64,000 nt of DNA, taken from Timema cristinae (Eukaryota > Arthropoda > Insecta > Phasmatodea > Timematidae). The stretch spans positions 17,372,359 through 17,436,358 of the forward strand of contig JBCFYV010001001.1 in assembly GCA_039000515.1 (NCBI GenBank). Direction: 5' to 3'. The notes beneath the pieces were generated by a model that saw only the letters and a list, made by a program, of their open reading frames with translations, had not been told where the DNA came from and ran no database searches. The number at the start of each line of letters is the position of its first letter. The stretch's first letter is position 1. Below, one piece after another: positions 55,292 through 64,000 of the stretch. The translations under genes and the position numbers were made by a program.

Positions 55292-55803
55292 GTAACGCAT
55301 CTTACTACCCGCTCGGTTTATAGGCTTAAGTACTAATTACGCTAATGTTTTAAGGAATATAATAATAATATTAGCACCACGTCTTACTACACGTTCGGGT
55401 TATACGCTTTAAGTACTAATTACGCTAATGGATTAGGAATTGGGAAGGTTGAATTAGAGGAAGTGAACCCGCATTTGTGTGGAGGAAGGGTGGAAAACCA
55501 GTTAGAAACCCCCCCAAATCACCCGACCGAGATTCGAACCTCGATCTACCCGTCCTCGGCAGTCGGGCTCAACACGACTAGCGCGTTAGCCAACTACGCC
55601 ACCGAGGCGGGTTTTAAGGAATATAAAGGTTATATATTGATAGTAAGTGTACCCGCATTTACGTGGAGGTAGAATGGAAAATAATTTAGTAAAAACCACC
55701 CTCAGTACACCCGACTGAGAATCGAACCTAGATCTCCTCATCAATGGCAATATAAGCCTAATGCATGAGTAGCGCGTTAGACCATACCGCCACCGAAGCG
55801 GGT
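55292..55803 (-). mobile_element. SINE family B interrupted by a B-prime SINE
   Basis: Tail at 55292-55362 (GCATCTTACTACCCGCTCGG), then the inserted SINE, then body (GTAAGTGTACCCGCATTTAC), inverse B box (GAATCGAACCTAG) and head (GCGTTAGACCATACCGCCAC) to 55803. Confidence 0.93.
55363..55611 (-). mobile_element. SINE family B-prime, full length, nested with 15 bp TSD
   Basis: Complete: (TAA)n, tail (GCACCACGTCTTACTACACG), body, B box (inverse GATTCGAACCTC) and head (CTAGCGCGTTAGCCAACTAC on the plus strand). A perfect 15 bp duplication, TTTTAAGGAATATAA, lies at 55348-55362 and 55612-55626, made of family B body sequence. Confidence 0.96.
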
Positions 55804-56397
55804 CAATCTGCTTTTGTTGTTCGGCGAACGTGTGAATCCACAATAAGTGAGCTGACAATATATTACAATCTCAACCGCCGAGCTATTTAATTACACGGCT
55901 TTCAATTTAATTGTATGCCGAGGATGCAACATCCGGTATCCCTACACAACATTGAGGCACCTCTCAGATAAATCTATTTAAATTATATTTCGATTGTTTC
56001 CGAAAGATTGATAGAGTTGCCATTATTAAAGGAGCTGCCCCTGATATTTCTATGAGCTTCGAAAGGATCTTTGTTACCGAGATGAAGCGGGATTCAAGGA
56101 AGATCAAGTACCAACAAGGTCTCAGAGGAAATACCGAAATGGAATATTGAACATGATAATCCTCCTATGTTGTTACATTCGTTATTACGTCGAAAAATAA
56201 GATATCCTTATTTTATATTTGGAAATATATTAGACTAAAGAAAGCGTTAGAGGAAAAAGTGGAATAAATATAAGCAGCAAAAATGTTGAGGTTTTTTCCA
56301 GACATTTTGCCCGATGGATTCATAGGCGCTGCAAACCTGATTTTAATGAATATGATATTGAGATGCGGCTATAATCGTACTTAGCAACTATAATGCC
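55804..56397. other. Unannotated
   Basis: No element ends or coding frame seen. Confidence 0.4.
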
Positions 56398-57104
56398 GGG
56401 ATCACGGTTAACTTAACGTTAACTTAGAGTTAACTTAACGTTTCTCTTCATGTTTTTAAATGAAAGACATCACTATGTGGTTAACTTAACGTTTACTTGC
56501 GGTTAACTTAACGTTTACTTGCAGTTAACTTAACGTAAGAGATGTCCTGGGAGGTCTTTTACTTTATGTCGACGTTTCTTGAAGGGTATCACGTGATATA
56601 GCCATCCAATCATTATGCGAGTGACATCTACAGGGATATTTATTAATTCATTTGTTGGTTTTATGACCAAGGTCTACTCTTTAGCTTTAGTTCCAGTGAC
56701 CAGAACTTTAATTAAAATAAGCGCTAGTATCGTATCATTATAGAACGTTATAGAACAGACTCAATTCAAATATTGTAAAGAAGTTAAATCCACAAAGCTT
56801 TTATTATATAAAATGGAATAATGTATTGCTTTCAAAAAAGATTATTGTTATTAAAATATGAATCAACTAACATAATCATGATTGTAAAAGCATTAAAATC
56901 TGCTTAAAAAAGTTTAATGATAAATATCCTTAATATCGGTAGAAAACAGTAAACATTCACAGATCATAAACACTAATACAAACAGTACAAATCACAGATC
57001 AAACCACATACTATAGAATGGAAATATTTGGCTCGAGTTGTTACGTTAAGTTGCGTGAATCTTGATCACACATCTGTTTTCTTAAGTTAAGTTGATCGTG
57101 ATTC
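56398..57104. mobile_element. MITE-like element with TTAACTTAACG sub-terminal repeats
   Basis: About 707 bp. Left GGGATCACGGTTAACTTAAC; right GTTAAGTTGATCGTGATTC, the imperfect inverse. TTAACTTAACGTT words repeat at least five times within the first 140 bases and reappear inverted near 57040. The right end abuts element E exactly. Target duplication not resolved. Confidence 0.72.
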
Positions 57105-57390
57105 ATCATGATATGCGCATCCTTACAGTTGTCATTGTAGCGTAAAGCCCTCCTGGGTCAAATATGGCCGTGTTATCTGACAGCTCGTGATCTTACTTGA
57201 TTACACATAATTATGTAGCTGACGATTCCCACACGTCCATCACAGACTATGCCGTATAATATGAGTGAAGAATGACCCTGGGCACGGAACGAGTCCTGGA
57301 TAGCTCAGTGATTAGAGCATTGGCGTTCTAAGCCAAAGGTCCTGAGCTCGATTCCCATGTACAAGTGTAATTTTTCAATTTAAAGGATAC
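57105..57390 (+). mobile_element. Element E, left end missing
   Basis: Matches 46320-46605 (GATATGCGCATCCTTACAGT, TTATCTGACAGCTCGTGAT, CACACGTCCATCACAGACT) through the tRNA-like part (GGATAGCTCAGTGATTAGAG, GCGTTCTAAGCC, GCTCGATTCCC) to the right inverted repeat. The anticodon position reads TCT here. Confidence 0.85.
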
Positions 57391-57513
57391 TTCTGATTAT
57401 GGTTGATTGTAAACTATTCTTATTCTGTATATTAAATATTCACTTAAAGCATCTGACTGGGGTCGAAACACTAGCTCCCCTTTTATCTTATTATTGGAAT
57501 CTTAGGTTATTTT

Positions 57514-57764
57514 TAGCACCGCGTCCTACTACCTCTTTAGGGCATACGCATATTATGTACTAATTAGACTAGTGGGTTAGTGATGAAGGTAGAATCTAGA
57601 GGAAGTGTACCCGCATTTGTACGGAGGGAGAGTGGAAAACTATTTTGGAAAAGCCCCCCCCCCTAAGTACACCCGAATGGGATTCGAACCCCGATATATC
57701 TGTCATTGACAGTCTAGTCTAACATGAGAGTGATGCCTTAGACTATGCGGTCACCGAAGCGGGT
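57514..57764 (-). mobile_element. SINE family B, full length
   Basis: Tail (GCACCGCGTCCTACTACCTC), body, inverse B box (GGATTCGAACCCC) and head (GCCTTAGACTATGCGGTCAC). Confidence 0.91.
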
Positions 57765-58330
57765 GGCACCTTAGTGTTCTCGACCACGGAAAAACCTAGA
57801 ATTTAATTAAAAATACCGTTTACATTAAGTGTTTGTTTCTATGAACTATTAGAAGTGACCGGTATTTGAATTTTGAAACCTTGTGCATTAATTTAAGTAT
57901 TTTATTTTCACACGTGTTACTAAATAAATATTAGTTAACTTGCTAGTCAAAAAATTTAGTTCGCAACATATTTAGAGAGCAGTGAGTGTACAAGTATAAT
58001 GTTGTTAAAAGGCAATATTAATTTATCAAAGAGAAAATGTAAACTAGTGCTGACTAGTTCCTTGGCCAAATATTTGACTACTATTATAGTGGTGATGAAT
58101 GCATTAATTAGCAAAGTAGCTAATAAATGTGCTCGTAAAAGCTTTCAAGGCCTACATTACTATTCAAAACATTAGTTATTTTTAATAGTTAAATATTGAC
58201 CTATTTTAAAGCTTCATTAGTTCAGATTACTCTTTATATAATTACTAATGTGTGTGTGTATTTCCGCAAACACCCCCCCCCCCCAAAAAAGTTCCCTAGA
58301 TGGATTAGGGAAAATTGCATCTTCCCAGAA
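57765..58330. other. AT-rich stretch, nothing recognised
   Basis: No gene or repeat seen apart from a poly-C run near 58270. Confidence 0.45.
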
Positions 58331-58335
58331 AAAAG

Positions 58336-58520
58336 GGGAGCATTGCGCCCTGCTATCAATCATCACACCATCAGGTGGGAACATTGCACCCTGCTATCAA
58401 TCATCACACCATTAGGTGGGAACATTGCACCCTGCTATCAATCATCACACCATTAGGTGGGAACATTGCACCCTGCTATCAATCATCACACCATCAGGTG
58501 GGAAAAGTGCACCCCACACA
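58336..58520 (+). repeat. 41 bp minisatellite, about 4.5 copies
   Basis: Unit GGGAACATTGCACCCTGCTA plus TCAATCATCACACCATTAGG and T. Units differ at one C/T site. Because 41 is not a multiple of three, the same peptide words appear in several overlapping frames, which are artefacts. Confidence 0.95.
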
Positions 58521-58859
58521 CTGTTTTACACACTTACAAAACAAGGACCTAACAAAGTGTTTGAAGAGATTAGCCTAGATTCAAAAGGTCGTCGTCAATA
58601 ATTAGTTTGGTAACTTCAATTTATACATTCACATCAAATGCTTACAGATACACACTAATCTTTATTTAATTGAAAAACCTAACCTTACCTGACCTAAAAA
58701 ACAGGCAAAGAGACAGGTGCGATAAGTCTATGTACTTTGACCTCCTCAAGACCTCATGTTGTGCGATAATTCGATTTGAAATACCCACCCTCCTAAACAA
58801 AAGGATGCGATGAACCGATCTACGCCGGTGAAAATGTTAAGGTCGCGAGGAAAGTGAAA

Positions 58860-58985
58860 AAAGTGCACCCACAAGACCTTGTTAAAATTATTTAGGTGAG
58901 ACAAACAAGGTCGTGTGGGTGCAGTTTTCCCTTTTTTCTAAAAAGCAGCAGTTTTCCCGGGCGCAACTTTCCCGACACCCCTAGA
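58860..58985. repeat. Imperfect inverted repeat
   Basis: GTGCACCCACAAGACCTTGT is mirrored by ACAAGGTCGTGTGGGTGCAG with a 24-base loop. Possibly the core of a small palindromic element. Confidence 0.7.
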
Positions 58986-59052
58986 TGACCTATAAATCTG
59001 AAACTTCACATACTTATAGTAGAGACGACAGGACAGATCTTAACGTATCATT

Positions 59053-59292
59053 GATGGTTGCATGGTCTAACGTGTCACTCTCAAATTATCTGGATTGCCG
59101 GTTACGGGAGGTCAGGAATTCGAATTCTGGACGAGTGTGCTGATGATGTGTTTTTTTTCTAAATGGTTGTTCATCCCCCATACCTCCACGAAAATAATGG
59201 TGCGTTTTCTCTAAGTTCAAATCTTAGTAATTCCTCCCCAAATGTGTAAATATTCAGGTAGGCCGACAAATAGTAAGGACGCGTTGCACGCG
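59053..59292 (+). mobile_element. SINE family B, diverged
   Basis: Head (GGTTGCATGGTCTAACGTGT), B box (GAATTCGAATTCTGG), body and tail (CGACAAATAGTAAGGACGCG). Another very decayed body/tail piece follows at 59370-59500. Confidence 0.78.
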
Positions 59293-59599
59293 CGCGCACA
59301 AAGACACACACATATCAAGGAATAATAGCTTTGGGGATTAAAAAAATCAATTAGTTTGTATCCCATTTGTTTATCAGCATCACTGCACAAAAATGTAGGG
59401 ACATTTCCTCTATTCTAGCTTCCTCATAACAACCAGATTATCATTTTATAAGTTATTATGAATAAAAAGTGTGTAGCTCAAACGAGTGGTAAGACAAGGT
59501 GAAAAACACTTTAAAAATAAGCTAATGAATCAAACAAAATTCAAGATAAAAGCCGTAAACAAATTGAAATGATTATCGGCTCTAATATAATTTCAATAT

Positions 59600-60260
59600 T
59601 CATTGAATATGATCTTCGAGGGAAGTGCACGGTTACTATTGGGAAAGTCTTCTAAGATACATTTTACAACGGCGGTTCTTCAATGTTGCCAGTAGCAATT
59701 ATGTGAACTGCGCGGAGAAGGTTTACGGAGACGAAAAACTGAGCCCAACAGTGTATATACCGTCAAACTGCAGAGACTTCTCGGCGCGCGTGAACACACC
59801 CCTACGTCATGTCTACACAACATGTTGCTCAGTTTTACTTCTATATTTGTGAAGGAACATTGATAGCGGGATTTAAAAAATGTTTTTTTTTACTGATCAA
59901 TTTTTTTATTGCTAAACGATGACTGATCTTCGTCACGTGAGTTTCTTACGGACACTCCTAAATTTGTGTCTTTTCAGTAGCCAGCCAATGTTTGGACCAT
60001 ATTGAGCGTGGCGTGCGTTTAAGATGTTTAGTTTGTCTTCTTCTTAACAAAACAAATTTCAAAAAATTGGCCAGACTAGCACTTACCCCATGATGGATTC
60101 CACGGAACTGATTGGGATGGACGGTGGTAAAAACTGTACTTTGTGGACACCCTTTGAACAGCAAGTACAGTTTTACCTGCGGAGTCATAAATGAGTAGTA
60201 AAATGTTGCGCGTGGACCGGGCTTAAGAGGGGATAGTCAGTTTAGCAATAATCCCCGTGC
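59600..60260. other. Unresolved block with hairpin and splice-like sites
   Basis: On the minus strand an acceptor-like ATGACTCCGCAG is followed by 30 open codons and a perfect G|GTAAGT donor near 60086. But the first part is itself a hairpin (GTAAAACTGTACTT mirrored by AAGTACAGTTTTTAC, 60128-60177), so a small palindromic element explains it as well as an exon would. Confidence 0.25.
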
Positions 60261-60999
60261 TCATACTGTGTTGTACCAAGTCATAATGTGACTATACCGC
60301 TTTTAAGGGTCTTATATTTTGAGTCAAATATTGAACAACCATAAACATGAGTGCATGCACACGAACATTTCGTGTGTGGTTGTTTATGTCAGAAAGTTTG
60401 TTAAGTAAACAAGTACTTCTCGGAGAGAATTAGAGGATGCTGTGAATAACATTGTCGTAAATTAAACTTTACTTAAAAAATAGCTATACTAGCTGTGACA
60501 TTTTGTACACCCCTTCATGTTGACAAACAAGCTAACGTTGCTTTCGACAAGCAGGGAATGAAATACAAATTTGAATGTATTTTGAGTCCACTAGAGAACT
60601 CCAATCCCATGGACCATCCCTCTCGATCTGTTCACCCTCCTAACAGATTATTCTAGCATCCCACAACTATCTCCAGTGAAGAAGGGAAGTAGGCGATAAG
60701 TCATCGAGATGTTCAGAAAATTCCTTTGCTTTTGTTTTGTTTAATCCAAAAATCCAAATTTCACTTACTAATGTCCATTTAGGATTTGGTAGGGATAATT
60801 ATTTTTGGAATGCCAACAAGTAAACAAACCTAAACTTACTAAAAAAAGTCTTTTAATTGGATGCAATAAAAGTAAACAACCCGAAGGTCAGTTTGATGAG
60901 ATTTCTATCTGACAGGAGATGGGACTGCACTCAGCCCTTCGGCTGGTTAGTGCTGCCTGCGCCATCTGGTAGAAGTCCCATGTACTAGGGAGTTAAGAA

Positions 61000-61256
61000 A
61001 GTGTGGTGGTTCTCCGTTGGCTTCCTAACTGAATTTCTATGAACGGGCGAGAAAGGCCCAACCATTTAACCGGGAAAGATATTTTCACATATCTTTTTAC
61101 GTGTCATAATCGACATAGGACCAACGGCTTTACTTCCCCTGAAAAGGAAGTTGTACTACGGATTTTTATTACTCAAGAAAAATTCGTCGACCTCGGGTGG
61201 ATTTGAATCCAAGAACATTGGGCGAGCACTTTACCCCAATACCACTGAGGTCGATT
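61000..61256 (-). mobile_element. SINE family D, copy 2
   Basis: Minus strand: GACCTCAGTGGTATTGGGGT, AAAGTGCTCGCCC, B-box-like TTGGATTCAAATCC, then TAAAAATCCGTAGTACAACT, GGGGAAGTAAAGCCG and GACACGTAAAAAGAT. Same order as at 54303. Confidence 0.75.
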
Positions 61257-61367
61257 TATTTTACCTATAAAGAAAAAGTGAAAATTTTCTTGATATTTTC
61301 CAGATATTCCCGCCTGTTACAACTTCCCTGGCATTTTCAGGTCTTCCATATGTCCCCAAGGTGCTGC

Positions 61368-61368
61368 C

Positions 61369-61419
<51 letters not shown>

Positions 61420-61420
61420 G
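61368..61420. repeat. (TA)n(GA)n microsatellite
   Basis: Compound dinucleotide run. Further (TA)n runs lie at 61507-61530 and 61770-61796. Confidence 0.93.
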
Positions 61421-61506
61421 GTGAGCACAGGGTAGCATAATACTTTAAATCTTTATAGAAGTCTCGAAGATATTTACTATCTCGACTATATTTACGACCT
61501 CGACTG

Positions 61507-61538
<32 letters not shown>

Positions 61539-61987
61539 TACATATAATTTTACTTTTATTAATGTTATTTTATAGGCATTGATAGTGACCTTTTAAAAAT
61601 GACAGCTAAAGACCACATGACTTGACCTATGAATACGTGAAAATATAACTAGTAAATTTTCTAGGTATCAGATAAGGTTATTTCAATAAAAATTAGACTG
61701 TACATAATATTATACTGTACTTGCACACAATGGTCACGAAACAGGGATATATTATCAAACAGTGAATAATAATATATATATATATATATATATATAGCCT
61801 ACCGGTAGGTTTCAAACTAACATGTTTAACGACTACAACTAAAGCGTTAGCATAAAAAGACGGAGGAACACGCTGTTAGAAGAAAGATACCCCCCACCCC
61901 CGATGCACGCGGTCAAATCTTGACCTCGCGGATCAAAGTCAAACACGTTGGCGTTGAGATAGCCCAGAGACTTATCTTGTTTTTTTT

Positions 61988-62193
61988 AGCACCGCGTCTT
62001 ACTACCTGTTCGGGTTATTATATGCTTATGTACTAATTAGACCAATGGGTTACGTGAAGGGGAAGTGGAAAACCATTTAGGAAAAACCACCCTCAGTTCA
62101 CCCGACCGAGATTCCAACCTTGATCTTCCTGTCCTCGTCAGTATAGCTCAACACGAAACTAGCGCGTTACCCAACTACGCAACAGGGGCGGGT
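61988..62193 (-). mobile_element. SINE family B-prime
   Basis: Tail (GCACCGCGTCTTACTACCTG), shortened body, inverse B box (GAGATTCCAACCTTG) and head (CTAGCGCGTTACCCAACTAC). Confidence 0.9.
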
Positions 62194-62965
62194 TGGATAT
62201 AATCAAAGAAAACACATATGATTTAGGGAAGTATTTCAGATATTGGTTTTTATACATTAAAATCACTGTTTAGGAAGTTGCAAAAGCAGCGCAATTTAGT
62301 GTAATTTCTCATCCATCAGCAATCTTTGTCTGGCGAACACCCCTATTATTCTTATTAGTCTTGTATAAGACGTAATTAGTGTAAATCTGCCGCCAAAGAA
62401 AGCTATCAAGTACACAATTTTTTATTAAAATTTAATGCTACTTAAACCTTCTACATGTAGAAAGAAATATTGATTCTAAAACATACGTACTTTTCTCTCG
62501 TCGATTTGGTTCGATATGGTTTTATTTCCAATGCGTGTAACACTGGCTGTATATTTGTATCAACTATGATCTTAATTAGCTTTATCATTCCTTTTGACAT
62601 AATAAACTGTTGTAGTTCATGTTTTTTATTATTTTATTTTTATCTTTTGTCTTTTTCTTGCCATCGTAATAAGTTTTATGTACCCAACGGGATTACATTG
62701 ACGAGAAGGAAATGCTAAAACCAAATACTGATTACTCATTTCATAATAAAATTTAAGATCAATTTAATGTTATTTATATATATTATATAAGCGTATATAT
62801 AAAGAGGGTAAGAGAGAGAGCCACCATTGTTTCATCACAATTAAACCGTTGATTGCATTTATAGTGGTAGTCAATGTATTTAAAACTATTCAAAGCGCCT
62901 TAAAATCCTCTTATCTTTATGTCAGTGTAGTTTTAGATTTATGTTAACAGTTAAAACGTTACTCA
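62194..62965. other. AT-rich stretch, nothing recognised
   Basis: An 82-codon plus-strand frame at 62470 is hydrophobic by composition; no domain seen. Confidence 0.4.
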
Positions 62966-62971
62966 TTACTT

Positions 62972-63223
62972 ATGTGTTGGTGGTCCGGGGTTTAATCCTC
63001 GGTCCCGGCACAGATTTATCCGATTACCAAACCCTTCCTTCACCTCTGACAAGACGTGTATTAATCACAACTTGTGAATGTGTAGAATGCCAGGCCTCCA
63101 CCGTGGTTCGGATCCCACGTTAAACTGTAGGTCCTCCATTTCATCTCACAATCACCCTACCATTACACATTAGCGTAAAAGTGCGGTCAACCCAAACGGG
63201 TAGCAAGACGCGGTGCTAATAAC
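62972..63223 (+). mobile_element. SINE family A, lacking A box
   Basis: Begins inside the head at GTGTTGGTGGTCCGGGG; B box GGTTTAATCCTC, long spacer form, body and tail (CCCAAACGGGTAGCAAGACG). Confidence 0.91.
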
Positions 63224-63476
63224 AACTAGCTGATATAAGAGTGAATTGTAACTCACCATGAGTATGATACCGAGTGCTAATGACTTTCAGCTTGTCTTAG
63301 GTAGGCCTAGTTGTAAATGGATATAAAAACAAATAAAACATAACTCCTTGGTGACGATACAATGTTTCACGATGGCTGTAAATAAATGTATAGTTATTAT
63401 TCGTTTATCATAAATAAATTGCCCTATTCATTACTTCGAATCCTCCTACTGGTCAGTGAAATTATATTATTTATCC

Positions 63477-63650
63477 TTCGCATCAGTGGACACGAGGAAT
63501 GAACGTCAGGTTCACCTAGTTTGGTTTGCCGGTGACGTAGAGGTTAAGGTTAAAATATCGGCCGGATGTAATTAAGGGCAGTTTTCCCTAAATTCTACCT
63601 TCTTTCATCATTAGTGTTGTTAAATTCACCTATCCAGGTTTCCAAATTCA
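63477..63650 (+). mobile_element. SINE with variant head, decayed
   Basis: CATCAGTGGACACGAGG, GAACGTCAGGTTC, GCCGGTGACGTAGAGG, then B-box-like GGTTAAAATATCGG and traces of family B body and tail (CACCTATCCAGG). Best copy of this head type. Confidence 0.65.
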
Positions 63651-64000
63651 GTGGCCATCGGACAGCTTTAATACAACACACTTAAACTAACACTCTACCC
63701 CCAAGAAATGTACAGTTCGAGTTTAAAAAAGAAAGAACAGACCTAAACCAGCTTGGAACTTCCTATGTCCTCTTTGATCACAGCATTTGCGTGGCACGTC
63801 ATCTAACTGACTTATTCTAGCACTTTTAATTATTTATTCTAATATTTTAATAGGCAATTGTAAATTCGTATTCATTTTAAAGATTTCCTTATGCTTACTC
63901 TGCTATTAAAATTATTTAAAGTATATTCCTCTACATTTTAATTAATTTACAAGTCTTCCATGTTATATTCTCATTATTTTAAACTAGTTCTCACTCAAAT
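63651..64000. other. AT-rich end of window
   Basis: Nothing recognised. Confidence 0.45.

Noticed and set aside
58196..58601. Three overlapping open frames with repeated HPAINHHT-like words
   Set aside because: They are artefacts of the 41 bp minisatellite read in different frames.

Overview
This window looks like a gene-poor, AT-rich stretch of a large invertebrate nuclear genome, most likely an arthropod and probably an insect. The evidence is tRNA-headed SINEs in many states of decay, fragments of non-LTR retrotransposon C-termini of a kind common in insects, a broken Helitron helicase, several non-autonomous DNA transposons with readable target-site duplications (TSDs), and almost no long open frames. 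There are no bacterial operons, ribosome-binding sites, CRISPR arrays or intact RNA genes. The species cannot be fixed from the sequence alone.

Layout. 1-1,140: minus-strand relic of a Helitron helicase with in-frame stops. 1,700-2,260: decayed insect-LINE-like 3' end. 2,325-9,370: SINEs, two different LINE C-terminal scraps, a 0.3 kb TIR element and a 698 bp pogo/Tigger-like element. 9,937-17,240: three unrelated non-autonomous DNA transposons (hAT, long-TIR foldback, PIF/Harbinger-like), each carrying an internal minisatellite, plus a second hAT element inside a SINE. 18,180-23,270: dense and nested SINEs. 25,164-29,765: hAT and TA-flanked MITEs, SINEs and a palindromic MITE. 31,500-43,000: SINEs and foldbacks. 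43,167-44,255: the one convincing coding exon (363 codons, minus strand, not recognised). 47,820-48,790: purine-rich low-complexity DNA. 48,955-50,030: tandem pair of a dispersed repeat. 52,683-64,000: MITEs, SINEs, a 41 bp minisatellite and AT-rich DNA.

The most coherent system is the SINE community. Two unrelated tRNA-like heads (called A and B here, with a B-prime head variant) are joined to the same 3' tail, which holds a small stem-loop (ACCCG-AA-CGGGT) followed by GTAGTAAGACGCGGTGC and (TAA)n. The two LINE fragments at 6,035-6,384 and 15,722-15,941 end in GTCGTAAGASAGAACACA followed by (TAA)n. I infer that this LINE, or a relative, mobilises all of these SINEs. Several copies keep perfect 10-15 bp TSDs, as expected of target-primed reverse transcription. 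Some SINEs were themselves targets: two TIR elements sit in the same TAA of the shared tail, a TA-specific MITE and a hAT element interrupt other copies, and SINEs are nested in SINEs.

A possible host gene runs on the minus strand. The 363-codon exon ends in phase 0 at a GT donor. A 66 bp candidate exon 17 kb downstream (25,853-25,918), with a good acceptor and donor, is also phase 0 and symmetric. Its identity and any further exons are unknown.
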